A DNA stretch of 64,000 nucleotides. Source: CBDFGN01 sp965247065. GTDB lineage: Bacteria > Bacteroidota > Bacteroidia > Cytophagales > Cyclobacteriaceae. The position numbers were made by a program, and so were the translations under genes. The notes under the pieces were generated by a model. It saw nothing but the letters and a program-made list of their open reading frames with translations. It did not search any database and was not told the DNA's origin. Where the stretch lies: assembly GCA_965247065.1 (NCBI GenBank), contig CBDFGN010000006.1, positions 2,604,001-2,668,000 of the forward strand, written 5' to 3'. Positions 7,907-17,305 of this stretch are shown one piece after another. Each line of letters begins with the position of its first letter. Position 1 is the first letter of the stretch.

Positions 7907-10900
7907 TCATTTACTCTCCATCTCCTCCACCCCGCTCCAGTCGTCAGGTACCCCCTCGTGAGCGAACTTAGTAGATCGGTTGTAAAAATGTTGGGCCACC
8001 TGATCATCGAGACTTTCTTGCAATACTTGTTTAAATGCAATGGTAGCTTCGGGAAAATCCCTGGCAAAGAAATGCTCCAACCCTGCCTCAAAACTACCTT
8101 GGGTCTTGGTTTTTAATTCCAACATCTCAAGCACATCCCCATCGTAGCACTCATAAATACCCACCGGCTCTTTCTTTCCTTTCACCTGTACCTTACCCAA
8201 CTGTCTGAAGTGGAAGGTGTTTTCTTGGCCGATGTTGCTCATACTGTCTTCACTCAGCAAGATGGAGGCTCCGTAATGTTTGGTGAGGCTTTCGATGCGG
8301 GAAGCCGTATTTACCGAATCGGCAATGGTGGTGGCATCCATCCGTTTCTGATCGCCGATAATGCCCATAATCAGGGGTCCGGTGTGCAGGCCCACGCCCA
8401 TCCGGATACTTTCATGCTGGTCGGCTTTCCGTTCGCTGTTATAATCCCGAAGGGCTTTTTGCATATCTATGGCAGCCTGGAGGGCATCATCGGGCTTTTG
8501 CGAAAAAATGGCCATGATGGCGTCGCCCAGGTACTGGTTGACGAAGCCCTGGTGCTGCTGGATGACTGGACCCATACGACCGTGCAGGGCATTAACGAAC
8601 TTGAAGTTCTCCTCTGGTGTCATTGTCTCCGACAGCCCGGAGAAATCGCGGATGTCTGAAAATAGTACCGTCACCTCCTGCTCGGTGTGATCACCCAGCT
8701 CTACCTCGGTGATGCGCTGCCGGTTCAGCGAGTGCAGAAATTCGTTGGGAACAAACCGGCCGGCGACATCAAAAATGCGGTGCAGATCCAGCTGAGTATG
8801 GATCCGGGCCAGCAGCTCTTCTTTCTCAAAGGGCTTGGGCAGAAAGTCATTGGCGCCCAGGGATAGCCCCTGGACCAGGTCCGGCACCTGGTTTTTGGCA
8901 GTCACCATAATGACCGGCAGCTCAGAGGGCAGGTACTTTTCCCTGATTTTCTCACATACCTCATAGCCCGACATGCGGGGCATCATGATGTCGAGCAGGA
9001 CCAAGTCAAATTGCACTTCATTTTCCAGGGCTTTGAGGGCCTCAGCGCCATTCATGGCCTGGGTTATCTGAAAGTTCTCGCTGGCCAGGTGATTCTTTAA
9101 TACCTGTTGATTTACCGGCTCGTCGTCAACTACCAGGATATGGATCTCATCGGTTTGCGCTTTCCGCACTGTGGCAGGCACAGGCGCTGCTTCTGGAGTG
9201 GGGCTAAGTGAGGTTATTCGGGCGGCCGATTCTACCGGAACTGCCTTTTCCTCGGAAAAGGGCAGGGTAAAATAAAAGACCGACCCTTTCCCCACTTCTG
9301 ATTCCACCCACATCTGTCCCCCATGTAGTTCCACCAGTCGCTTGCTGATGCTTAATCCCAGTCCGGTTCCAGTGAATTCCCGGGAAATGGAGCCGTCTGC
9401 CTGTTCAAATTCCTGGAAGATGGCGTCCCTCTTGTTTTCGGGTATGCCGATCCCGGTGTCGCGGATGGAGATTTCGAGCATATCGTCCTTTTCCTTGGCG
9501 TCAATGGTTACCTGGCCTGATTCGGTGAACTTGATGGCATTGCCTACCAGGTTGAACAGAATCTGTTGCAGTCGGTTTTCATCGGCATACACGGCTGGCA
9601 GATCGCCGGGAACTTCATTTACCAATTCGAGTTCCTTGCCTTTCACCATCGGGGCATTGTTTTTCCACACAATATCGGCCAGTACGTGCAGGTTGATGGG
9701 TTTGAGGTTCAGCTCAATGTCATAGCTGCGCAGCTTGGAGAAGTCCAGGATGTCATTGACCATACTGTTTAGGCGCTTGCCGGAAGAGATGGTCATGGCC
9801 AGGTTGTCTCTCAGTTCTTCCGGTTTCACCTCATCGGCAGTATCATAAAGCGCCTCGGAGATTCCAATAATTCCTTGCAGAGGAGTGCGCAGTTCATGGG
9901 AGGTATTGGCCAGGAACTGGTCTTTGAGCTGATCGACACGTTGGAGTTGCTCATTGAGCACTCGCTCCTGTTCCAGCTCCTTTTCTCGTTGCTTAAGCCT
10001 TTGTTTTTGCTTTCTCATCTCGAAATGACGGATCAATCCAAAAAATCCAAACACCAGCAAAACATAGCCTGTATAGGCCCACCAGGTCATCCACCAGGGG
10101 GGCAGGATGTTAAAGGAGTAAGCAGCCGTATCACTCCAGAGACCATTGCCTCCGACAGCTCTTACCTTGAAGGTGTATTCCCCTGGACGCAGGTCTTGAT
10201 ACGTGATCTTGTTGTCCTTGACAAGAGGTGACCAGAACTGGTCTTTGCCTTCCAGCAGGTAGCTGTACTGCAGCTTATGGGGCGCTGACCAGTGAATGGC
10301 GCTCCAGCTCAGGGTCAATTGATTGATGCTGTGGGGAAATACGGGGTCAAAGGGAAGATTGGTATAACCGATTACAGAATCGAAATCTATCCTGGCCAGG
10401 GACAACTCTTGTTTTCCTGTTACCGGATTTTCTCCACCTTCGATTGCCTCCTGGGTTTGCCGCCAGTCAATGTCATCAAAAAAAGTTTGCACATCGCGTA
10501 GGACAAGCGAAGGAGGAAGAGTATCGGGCTGTAGTTTACTCAGGTCTAACCTATCCACGCCTTTACCGGTCGCCAGCCATAGCTGATCCGATTGGTCCAA
10601 CAGAATATCATTAATGGTTATAGCCCCGAGTCCGTCCGAATCGAGGAAAGTCTGAATTGACATACTTCCATCTTCATCCAGGGGTTTCAGCCGGTTCAGT
10701 CCGCTGATGGTTCCAACCCATATATCTCCCCACTTATCCTGAAAAAGGCTGGAGATGTTATTGCTGCTCAAACCATCAGTATAATGGGTGAATCCACTAC
10801 CATCCCACACATTCAGTCCTCCTCCGCTGGTACCGATCCAGATCTTCCCTTCCCGGTCTTCCAGCAGGCTCCGGACATCATTGTGGCTTAAACCCTCGGC

Positions 10901-11632
10901 AGTAGTGTATAGCGTAGAACTTGAGCCCTGCCATACATTTAGTCCATCCGTACTACCGATCCATATCTTCCCTTCACGGTCTTCCAGGAGGCTGTAGACG
11001 CTGTTACCCCATAAGCCATTCTCTGCTGTATATTTGCTAAATCCAGAGTCATCCCATACGGTGATTCCGCCAACCTGACCGCCATACCATATCTTTCCCT
11101 GGCGATCTTCCAGCAGGCTACGATTCTGATGCCTACCGCCCAGACCTTCATAAACAGTGAATCCAGATCCATCCCATACATGCAGTTCCCAAAACGTATT
11201 ACCGAGCATATTGCCGATCCATATCCGTCCGCTTCGGTCTTCTATCAGGTCAAAGACAGCTGCACCCGGATAACTGAGAAATCCAGATTTATCCCACACA
11301 TGCAGCCGGCCATAATGAGTACCGATCCAGATCTTTCCCTCCCGGTCTTCCACTAAACTATTGACCACACCACTGCGCAAATCCATGGCTCCGGATTGGT
11401 GGCTGAATCCAGACCTGTATAAGACGTTTAGTCCATGGCCCCAGATACCCATCCATATATTTCCATCGCGGTCCTGTATCAGGCTATTGACATCAAAGTG
11501 ACTTAAGCCTTCTTCGGTGGTGTAATGGGTAAAGTGGCTACCATCAAAACGACTCACTCCACCACCAAAAGTCCCGATCCATATATTGCCCCGGCTATCC
11601 TCGAGTATTGAAGAGACAAAATTGTTATTCAA
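7907..11632 (-). CDS. Hybrid sensor: propeller, Y_Y_Y, histidine kinase, receiver, class III cyclase (C-terminal part)
   Basis: This 1241-codon frame begins with blade 6 of a propeller. Its only possible start (TTG, 11632) overlaps the stop of the preceding frame, so it is best read as the continuation of the gene at 11629-12699. It has nine two-component-regulator propeller blades (to about 360) and a Y_Y_Y domain (about 440-510). A transmembrane helix (520-535) and coiled coil (540-570) follow. The HisKA domain has its phosphoacceptor His at 579 (NTSHELRTP), and the HATPase has NLVGNAIKF, DTGIGIP and GTGLGLSI. The receiver carries phospho-Asp 881. The class III cyclase domain (985-1165) has metal Asp 993 and 1037 and SVNTASR. 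Most such double-propeller hybrids end in an AraC-type helix-turn-helix; here a cyclase replaces it. Confidence 0.85.
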   Translation of the reverse strand: MNNNFVSSILEDSRGNIWIGTFGGGVSRFDGSHFTHYTTEEGLSHFDVNSLIQDRDGNIWMGIWGHGLNVLYRSGFSHQSGAMDLRSGVVNSLVEDREGKIWIGTHYGRLHVWDKSGFLSYPGAAVFDLIEDRSGRIWIGNMLGNTFWELHVWDGSGFTVYEGLGGRHQNRSLLEDRQGKIWYGGQVGGITVWDDSGFSKYTAENGLWGNSVYSLLEDREGKIWIGSTDGLNVWQGSSSTLYTTAEGLSHNDVRSLLEDREGKIWIGTSGGGLNVWDGSGFTHYTDGLSSNNISSLFQDKWGDIWVGTISGLNRLKPLDEDGSMSIQTFLDSDGLGAITINDILLDQSDQLWLATGKGVDRLDLSKLQPDTLPPSLVLRDVQTFFDDIDWRQTQEAIEGGENPVTGKQELSLARIDFDSVIGYTNLPFDPVFPHSINQLTLSWSAIHWSAPHKLQYSYLLEGKDQFWSPLVKDNKITYQDLRPGEYTFKVRAVGGNGLWSDTAAYSFNILPPWWMTWWAYTGYVLLVFGFFGLIRHFEMRKQKQRLKQREKELEQERVLNEQLQRVDQLKDQFLANTSHELRTPLQGIIGISEALYDTADEVKPEELRDNLAMTISSGKRLNSMVNDILDFSKLRSYDIELNLKPINLHVLADIVWKNNAPMVKGKELELVNEVPGDLPAVYADENRLQQILFNLVGNAIKFTESGQVTIDAKEKDDMLEISIRDTGIGIPENKRDAIFQEFEQADGSISREFTGTGLGLSISKRLVELHGGQMWVESEVGKGSVFYFTLPFSEEKAVPVESAARITSLSPTPEAAPVPATVRKAQTDEIHILVVDDEPVNQQVLKNHLASENFQITQAMNGAEALKALENEVQFDLVLLDIMMPRMSGYEVCEKIREKYLPSELPVIMVTAKNQVPDLVQGLSLGANDFLPKPFEKEELLARIHTQLDLHRIFDVAGRFVPNEFLHSLNRQRITEVELGDHTEQEVTVLFSDIRDFSGLSETMTPEENFKFVNALHGRMGPVIQQHQGFVNQYLGDAIMAIFSQKPDDALQAAIDMQKALRDYNSERKADQHESIRMGVGLHTGPLIMGIIGDQKRMDATTIADSVNTASRIESLTKHYGASILLSEDSMSNIGQENTFHFRQLGKVQVKGKKEPVGIYECYDGDVLEMLELKTKTQGSFEAGLEHFFARDFPEATIAFKQVLQESLDDQVAQHFYNRSTKFAHEGVPDDWSGVEEMESK

Positions 11633-12699
11633 ACCTTCCTCGGTATAGTGTAGCGGGTAATTACTTCTTCGATGGGATCATATCGGCTTACCCCTCCACC
11701 TGTAGTGCCGAACCAAATATAGCCTTGGCTATCCTCCAGGATTGTCCAGACGGGACCGCTACTAAGGCCCTCTTTGGTTGTGTAGTGGGTAAAGCTTTCT
11801 CCATCATATCGGCTCACCCCATCGCTCGTTCCGAACCACAGTTGACCACGGCTATCCTCCAGTATGGAAAGGATAGCATTGCCACTTAGGCCCTCTTTGG
11901 TAGTGTAATGGGTAAAGGTTTCTCCATCAAACCGGTTCACCCCACCGCCCCCAGTCCCAATCCAATGATTTCCCCTGCTATCCTCCAGAATTGACAGGAC
12001 ACTATTGTGACTTAAACCTTCCTCGGTTGTAAAGTGGGTAAATCCTGACCCGTCCCACACATTGAGTCCGCCTCCAACGGTTCCGATCCATATCTTCCCG
12101 TCACGACCTTCTGAAATAGTCCTGACATGATTGTGGCTCAGGCCTTCCTTAGTGGTATAATAGGTAAATCCGGTGCCATCCCAAATGCTCAGCGCTGCTC
12201 CATCGGTTCCGATCCAAATCTTTCCGTCACGGTCTTCCAACATGCACCTGACCGAGCTGGAACTCAAACCTTGTTCGACATCCAGATAACCAATGTTGTA
12301 GCGGCTATCTGTTCTAAGTACCGGTTGAGCCGGAGACCACCTGGGCCAGGAGGAGGGTGCTTTTTTCCCCACGGCCGGAACCGACTTAGGCTGGGCCACG
12401 GTATCCATGTCAATTTTCTTCCCGATAAAGGGCACAGACTTTGGCTTTCCTGCCGGATGGCGGTTTGTCTTGGCGGGAATGAATCTTGGAGCCTCTGGTA
12501 TTACGTATTTGCTTTCGACCTCAAAATATTCTGGCTCGGGAAAGGAATCCAGATTGATCAGCTTGCCCGTGGCGGGGACGTAGTTGCCCGGCTTGAGGAT
12601 ATGGGGATTGTAGTTAGGTTCGGGGATGTTTTTGTCCTGGCGGAAGCAGCCAACTAGAAGAATGGCAAGAAGGATAAGGAATGGAGTTCTTCGGTTCAA
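11629..12699 (-). CDS. N-terminal part of the propeller hybrid sensor, split by frameshift
   Basis: This 356-residue frame has a lipoprotein-type signal (LLAILLVGC, residues 11-19), a Pro-rich linker and five propeller blades with the motif LEDxxGxIWIGTxGGG. It ends inside a sixth blade (YTIPRKV). The next blade continues without a gap in the other frame (EEGLNNNFVSSILEDSRGNIWIG). With the nine blades downstream the total is 14, the two seven-bladed propellers expected of this sensor class, so the two frames were one gene of about 1600 codons. Adding one base near 11640-11650 restores it. It is divergent from the cyclase gene at 12906. Confidence 0.85.
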   Translation of the reverse strand: MNRRTPFLILLAILLVGCFRQDKNIPEPNYNPHILKPGNYVPATGKLINLDSFPEPEYFEVESKYVIPEAPRFIPAKTNRHPAGKPKSVPFIGKKIDMDTVAQPKSVPAVGKKAPSSWPRWSPAQPVLRTDSRYNIGYLDVEQGLSSSSVRCMLEDRDGKIWIGTDGAALSIWDGTGFTYYTTKEGLSHNHVRTISEGRDGKIWIGTVGGGLNVWDGSGFTHFTTEEGLSHNSVLSILEDSRGNHWIGTGGGGVNRFDGETFTHYTTKEGLSGNAILSILEDSRGQLWFGTSDGVSRYDGESFTHYTTKEGLSSGPVWTILEDSQGYIWFGTTGGGVSRYDPIEEVITRYTIPRKV

Positions 12700-12905
12700 G
12701 GAAATGGCTGGTCTTTAGGCAATCTAAATTTCCAATGAAGATAACAAAATTCAGTACTATTCGCTTTTGTCCAGCTTTGTTTTGATGTTGAGTTGGTTCA
12801 CATTTAATACCTAAAAATGTGAACTGCATCCATGCTTTGCACCCAAAGGCCCTATACTTTACTCCGTCCTGCTATTTTACTATCTTTCATCCTTTAACCA
12901 GTCCC
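12700..12905. promoter_or_regulatory. Divergent intergenic region between hybrid sensor and cyclase 1
   Basis: These 206 bp separate two divergent signalling genes and must contain both promoters. The last 25 bases before the ATG at 12906 (TTTCATCCTTTAACCAGTCCC) resemble the leaders of the other cyclase copies at 18290, 19956 and 22470, which share CCTAACTTTC and AACCAG just before ATGCCYGAAC. No certain promoter boxes were found. Confidence 0.4.
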
Positions 12906-15437
12906 ATGCCCGAACAATCCCGTCAGCTAGCAGCCATAATGTTTTCCGATATAGTTGGCTACACCGATCTTATGGGTAAGGACCAGCAAAGGGCGTTGGA
13001 AGTTGTTGGCAAGAATAGAGAGCTGCATAAACCATTGATTGAACAATTCGGTGGACGCCTTATAAAGGAAATGGGTGACGGACTTATGGCCAGCTTTTCC
13101 ACGGCTTCTGAGGCCATTCAATGTGCACATGAGGTCCAGAAAAAAGCCTGGTCGGATGAGGACTTAACCCTTCGCATTGGTATTCATTTGGGAGAGGTTG
13201 TGGTCGAAGGACACGATGTGTTTGGCGACGGGGTGAACATTGCCAGCCGGTTGCAGACCATTGCCGATCCGGGGGGAATTTACATTTCCGAATCGGTACA
13301 CAAGTCTATCAGGGGTATGGATATTACTTCCAAGTACCTGGGAGAATTGCGACTGAAGAATGTGGATTATCCGGTAAAAACGTATGCAATTCAAGGGGAG
13401 GGATTGCCCATACCCGAGGCCAGGGAAGAAAAGCAACTAAGCGGAACCTTCTGGGCTGAGTTGCAAAGGAGAGGAGTAATTCGGGCAGCTATTTCTTATC
13501 TGGTGGTGGCCCTGCTATTGTTTCTCCTATGGAATCAAGCCCACTCCTGGGATATAACACTTCCGCAGTGGTCTGCAACCCTGTTTATAACGGGACTGAT
13601 TGTTGGGTTCCCGGTTGCCATGTACCTCGCATGGAACTATGAGCGAAGTCCGGAAGGGATGGTGCGAACAATATCTGAGCAGTCGTGGCAGAATCCCTAC
13701 AAGGCCAGTCAAAAGAAACCATTTACAAGTTCCCTGATTATTGCCGTTTTGGTGGGCATCATTATACTGATGTACTTCTTTCCTCAATTCAGGCAAAAGC
13801 AAATCAGCACTTCAGATGATCAAAACGTAAAATCCATTGCAATACCGCCATTCCGGAACCTCAGTGAAGACCCTAAGCAGCAATACTTTGCCGAGGGCAT
13901 TGCCGAAATGATCAGATCCAATCTGTCCAGAGTGGGCGACCTTCGGGTTACCTCCATGCGTTCGGTAATGCAGTATCGGGACGGAGAAAAAACCGTCCCC
14001 CAGATCGCATCCGAACTTGATGTCGCCACCGTCTTGGAGGGAAGCGTACTGAAGGACGAAGACAACGTACGGGTTATTGTACAGCTAATCGATGCTCCAG
14101 TTGATGAGCATCTCTGGTCGGAAACTTATGACCGGAAGTTGACCCATATATTTGAAATACAGGCTGAAATAGCCGAAAAAGTGGTCAGTGAATTGCAAGC
14201 TCAATTAACCAAAGAGGAGAACTTCCTGATTGCAAATGTTACTGAAGTTAACCTGGAGGCTTACCAGTATTTCCTGAGCGGCCAAAATAGTTATAATGGG
14301 TACCTTAGAACCGAAGACTCGGATCTCAATGACATGGCCATATCGCAATTTCAGAAGGCTCTGCAAATAGAACCTGGCTACGCTCCGGCCTGGTCAGGGC
14401 TAAGTTCAGCGTTCCTAGTACGAACAAGTTATGGATATGGTGATGCCTGGCTGGATTCGTCAGCCCAAGCTGCCCAGAAAGCCATTGAACTTGACCCAAA
14501 GCTGGGGGACCCATATTTGATCCTGGGACGTATTGAGCTTGCCCATGACGATTCGGAAAAGGCACTGGCACATTTAAATCAGGTAACTTCCCTGGACCCA
14601 AATAATTCAGCGGCGTTATACCAGGTAGGATGGATTAACATAAGAAAAAAGAACTTCAAAGAAGGGATATTACAGTTAATAGAATCCTTCAGATTGAATC
14701 CCACTTCGGATACCCCGGAACATCAGAATTTCTATGGGAACCTGGCATTTTTGTATTACGCTGCCGGAATGTTTGAAATGGCGGAAGAATTGATACGAAA
14801 GCAAATTTCGCTCTATCCGAGGGCAGAACATTATGAATTACTGGACTTTACCTTGTGGCGGCAGGGAAAGTGGGATGAATCAAAGCAAGCCATAAAGAAT
14901 ATAAGACGGGATATCGAATCAAACCCCAATCCAAACCTATACCATTTCTGCTTTCTCGGCCTCCACTATTGGTTGTTAGGCCATATTGAAGAAGCTGAAA
15001 TGTTTTACACCAAAATTCTTCAAATGCTGAGGGAAGATTACGAGGAGAGTTACGTTTTTGACCGCGTTTTCAGATTCCGTCTGGCTGATATTTGGCTGAA
15101 GCATGGTAAAGAGGAGCAAGCGATTGAGTTACTGAAAGAGAATCTTAGAATTTTGGAGCAAAAACTTAAAGCCGGATTTCCCTACGCTGAATGGGACATC
15201 GCCCACGTCCATTTGTTATTGGGCGATAAGGAAGAGTGCTATCGGTGGATCGATAAAATTCCATACGACGGGATAATCTCACAGGGATTGCGGGTGGATC
15301 CTAGTTTCGATGAAATCAGGGGTGAGCCCCGGTTCCAGGCTAAGCTAGCTGAATTTGCCAAGGAGGATGAAAAGATCCGAAATACTCTGCAGGAAATCGA
15401 AATAGAAGAGCAGCTAAGATGGGTGCTGGAAAGGTAA
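12906..15437 (+). CDS. Class III adenylate/guanylate cyclase with membrane helices, TolB-like domain and TPRs (copy 1)
   Basis: I chose the ATG at 12906 because MPEQSRQLAAIMF is shared with paralogues here; the frame is open further upstream. The protein has 843 residues. The cyclase domain (8-160) has metal Asp 15 and 58 (FSDIVGYT, MGDGLMASF) and the transition-state pair N111/R115 (GDGVNIASR), so it should be active. Three hydrophobic helices (about 192-210, 224-243, 276-292) follow. A FlgO/TolB-like domain comes next (about 308-430, KSIAIPPFRNLSEDPKQQYFAEGI), then TPR repeats to the end. It probably makes cyclic nucleotide in response to a partner bound by the TPR part. A hairpin lies just past the stop. 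Confidence 0.9.
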   Translation: MPEQSRQLAAIMFSDIVGYTDLMGKDQQRALEVVGKNRELHKPLIEQFGGRLIKEMGDGLMASFSTASEAIQCAHEVQKKAWSDEDLTLRIGIHLGEVVVEGHDVFGDGVNIASRLQTIADPGGIYISESVHKSIRGMDITSKYLGELRLKNVDYPVKTYAIQGEGLPIPEAREEKQLSGTFWAELQRRGVIRAAISYLVVALLLFLLWNQAHSWDITLPQWSATLFITGLIVGFPVAMYLAWNYERSPEGMVRTISEQSWQNPYKASQKKPFTSSLIIAVLVGIIILMYFFPQFRQKQISTSDDQNVKSIAIPPFRNLSEDPKQQYFAEGIAEMIRSNLSRVGDLRVTSMRSVMQYRDGEKTVPQIASELDVATVLEGSVLKDEDNVRVIVQLIDAPVDEHLWSETYDRKLTHIFEIQAEIAEKVVSELQAQLTKEENFLIANVTEVNLEAYQYFLSGQNSYNGYLRTEDSDLNDMAISQFQKALQIEPGYAPAWSGLSSAFLVRTSYGYGDAWLDSSAQAAQKAIELDPKLGDPYLILGRIELAHDDSEKALAHLNQVTSLDPNNSAALYQVGWINIRKKNFKEGILQLIESFRLNPTSDTPEHQNFYGNLAFLYYAAGMFEMAEELIRKQISLYPRAEHYELLDFTLWRQGKWDESKQAIKNIRRDIESNPNPNLYHFCFLGLHYWLLGHIEEAEMFYTKILQMLREDYEESYVFDRVFRFRLADIWLKHGKEEQAIELLKENLRILEQKLKAGFPYAEWDIAHVHLLLGDKEECYRWIDKIPYDGIISQGLRVDPSFDEIRGEPRFQAKLAEFAKEDEKIRNTLQEIEIEEQLRWVLER

Positions 15438-15439
15438 GG

Positions 15440-15461
15440 CTCGAGCGATGAATCGCTCGAG
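15440..15461 (+). terminator. Perfect hairpin 3 bp after the cyclase 1 stop
   Basis: CTCGAGCGAT pairs perfectly with ATCGCTCGAG across a GA centre. The same hairpin follows the stop of the cyclase remnant at 35034-35054, and about 90 bp of following sequence are conserved too. It lacks a T-tract on the + strand, so it may be an RNA-stabilising or processing element and not a classical terminator. Confidence 0.4.
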
Positions 15462-15708
15462 AAAATTAAAAACTCAAAAGTTAAAATCCAAACAAGGAAC
15501 AAACTTCAAACCGAAATTCAAAACCAAATCTGAATGCAGTCGATGTTGGGGTAGGGTGAGGGACCAGCCTTTATTTTTGGACTACTGCTTTTCCTGGCTC
15601 AAATGGGACTACTGATCAAAGATTAATCCAGCAATCTGTTCAAGACAACCGGTTAATATTTCGGGCACCGTTCATGAACAATTTCAAATCCACAAAAAGA
15701 ATAATTTA
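15462..15708 (+). repeat. Conserved cyclase 3' flank and dispersed repeat beta (left half)
   Basis: Positions 15470-15545 match 35060-35138 downstream of the cyclase remnant. Positions 15604-15708 match the repeat at 35-150. The match stops at AATAATTTA where the IS982-type element begins, and resumes with AAGTATAAAAAATCTCC after the element at 16741. Compared with copy alpha, about 36 bp are missing at the insertion point. Confidence 0.6.
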
Positions 15709-16739
15709 ACGTGAGTTCGACAATAAGGAATGATTAAAGAGCGAGAAAGAGTTGACCGGTGTCCTGGTAGTTCAATTTGATTGAGGGCTTTTTTTCGCAA
15801 AAGTTGTAAGCGATTAAAGCCGAGAAAAGGTTGGTAAGGAAATTAGTTGGGCTCCTGTGCCTGGAGTGTTCAATCTGGAAGATGTTTTTAAGTTGATCAA
15901 TGATAGTCTCACAAATAGCCCTTTTACGGAGCATTATAGCATCCATGATGGGGGTTAAGGATGAGGACTTCATATTGCGTTTGAGTTTGGTTATCAGATG
16001 GACTCCGCGGAAGAACAGATTTTTAAAAAGTTCCTTACTGATGTAGCCTTTATCACCAAAGAGCTTTCCGAATAATTTCTTAATAAACCGTTCAATTTTA
16101 AGAGGCTTTCTGTCATCCACATTGCCCGGTGTGAGCATAAAATCGATGATTTCACCCGTATCAGCAGTGATAAGATGGAGCTTAAACCCGTAGAACCATC
16201 CGATGGAACAATGGCCTCTTTTAGCTAACCCTTCAAATACTTTATGGTTATGGATCCGTCTGTTATGACAGACCCTTAACGGAGTGCTGTCTATAAAACT
16301 TATACCTGTACACTGTCCAGTCCCTTGTGTTTTCAGATAAATAGCCATTGGCAGAAGACTTCCACTACAAAGTTCTACCATTCGGTTATAGCTTACCACA
16401 TCAGGAAAGAAGGAGCGCAAGTGGCCACAAACGTATGTGTTGTAAAAGGTCTTGAAATTTCGATATCCTGAGATCTGGAACAAGACCTGTATAGTCATTA
16501 CTTCGGATAAAGAAAGCTTACCAGGTTTGTTGCGCTTTTTACTTCCCAGCAATCTTTTTTCCAATTTTGGGACAAAATCCAGACAAAAATCGTCAATGGA
16601 ACAAAAAATTTCAGTAATTTTAGTAGCAGTTAACATAGGTAGAAATATTAGTTATTTTGTTGATTGTCAATGACTTAATATACTAATTTTCTGCCTTTTT
16701 TCTATCAATAAACTACTCTATTTTATATCGAACTCACGT
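15709..16739 (-). mobile_element. IS982-family insertion sequence, copy 1
   Basis: The 1031-bp element has 12-bp terminal inverted repeats ACGTGAGTTCGA (15709-15720 and 16728-16739). It appears identical to the inverted copy at 25048-26078. No target duplication is visible at the flanks (left AATAATTTA, right TAAGTATA). The element interrupts a dispersed repeat that also lacks about 36 bp here, so a deletion next to the element is likely. Confidence 0.88.
15734..16636 (-). CDS. IS982-family transposase (copy 1)
   Basis: The 300-residue DDE transposase has the family's N-terminal region (LSEVMTIQVLFQISGYRNFKTFY), the first catalytic Asp in GISFIDSTPLRVCHNRRI, a second in the segment TPGNVDDRKPL, and GKLFGDKGYISKELF. 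The C-terminal segment RRSPTNFLTNLFSALIAYNF type follows (here RHRSPTNFL). The length is normal and no stop interrupts it. The protein is identical to that of the copy at 25151-26053, so the two spread recently. Confidence 0.92.
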   Translation of the reverse strand: MLTATKITEIFCSIDDFCLDFVPKLEKRLLGSKKRNKPGKLSLSEVMTIQVLFQISGYRNFKTFYNTYVCGHLRSFFPDVVSYNRMVELCSGSLLPMAIYLKTQGTGQCTGISFIDSTPLRVCHNRRIHNHKVFEGLAKRGHCSIGWFYGFKLHLITADTGEIIDFMLTPGNVDDRKPLKIERFIKKLFGKLFGDKGYISKELFKNLFFRGVHLITKLKRNMKSSSLTPIMDAIMLRKRAICETIIDQLKNIFQIEHSRHRSPTNFLTNLFSALIAYNFCEKKPSIKLNYQDTGQLFLAL

Positions 16740-16942
16740 TAAGTATAAAAAATCTCCATCGGAGTGTGGGTGTGGGTGTGATTCTTCACCCTTATTCTCT
16801 CCGCTTAAATTCATTAGCCGGTCAGACCATTCTTGCAGCTTTAGTATCCAGGCAGCGCCTGGTCCTGTATTCCTAGGTAGGGACTCGTCGTCTAGCAAAA
16901 TCCATCTAGAATTAATTCACCGGTTTTAACTAATTTGGCAAT
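16740..16942 (+). repeat. Dispersed repeat beta (right half) with CCGCTTAAAT core
   Basis: After the IS end the repeat continues as AAGTATAAAAAATCTCCATC, a GTGTGGGTGTGGG tract, and a core at 16794-16838 (TCTCCGCTTAAATTCATTAGCC). The GC hairpin CCAGGCAGCGCCTGG follows at 16849-16863. The small lipoprotein gene begins about 100 bp later. Confidence 0.55.
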
Positions 16943-17305
16943 ATGAGGCCTGCCGCTATCATACTGGCTCTTGTTCAGTTGCTTTGTGCGTGTAAAACTT
17001 TCAAGCAAGTACCCTTTGAATCTGAAGGCAATATTAGCAGGCTCCTTAAGCAGGGTGAATATTGGAGGATTACAACTACCCAAAACGAAGAAATTGAATT
17101 TACACTGAATCGAGTAAGGAGTGACACCCTGTGGGGAGTGACGCCCGGTAGCAATAGCTATGAGTACACGCCATTACCATTCGCAAGAATTAAACACATG
17201 GAAAGGCGCACGTCTGCCCCTTTCAAAACCATAGGGTTAATAGTGGGTCTAGGCGTTGTTGGATTTTTTTTATTCCTCTTTCCGCTGACTCAGCCCCAAT
17301 CTTAG
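16943..17305 (+). CDS. Small hypothetical lipoprotein with C-terminal membrane helix
   Basis: The protein has 120 residues. The signal peptide ends in a lipobox-like LLCAC, with Cys 15 or 17 as a possible lipidation site. The middle is polar, with a short beta-rich stretch (YWRITTTQNEEIEFTLNRVRSDTLWG) that recalls small lipoproteins describing 'conditions of the cell' in Bacteroidota. The tail (about 97-115, IGLIVGLGVVGFFLFLF) is one hydrophobic helix. I do not recognise a family. It is bounded by CCGCTTWAGT repeat cores on both sides. Confidence 0.6.
   Translation: MRPAAIILALVQLLCACKTFKQVPFESEGNISRLLKQGEYWRITTTQNEEIEFTLNRVRSDTLWGVTPGSNSYEYTPLPFARIKHMERRTSAPFKTIGLIVGLGVVGFFLFLFPLTQPQS

Noticed and set aside
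11620..11660. Programmed ribosomal frameshift in the hybrid sensor
   Set aside because: No slippery heptamer or stimulatory structure is evident at the junction, and the class is not known to use frameshifting. A mutation or sequence error is simpler.
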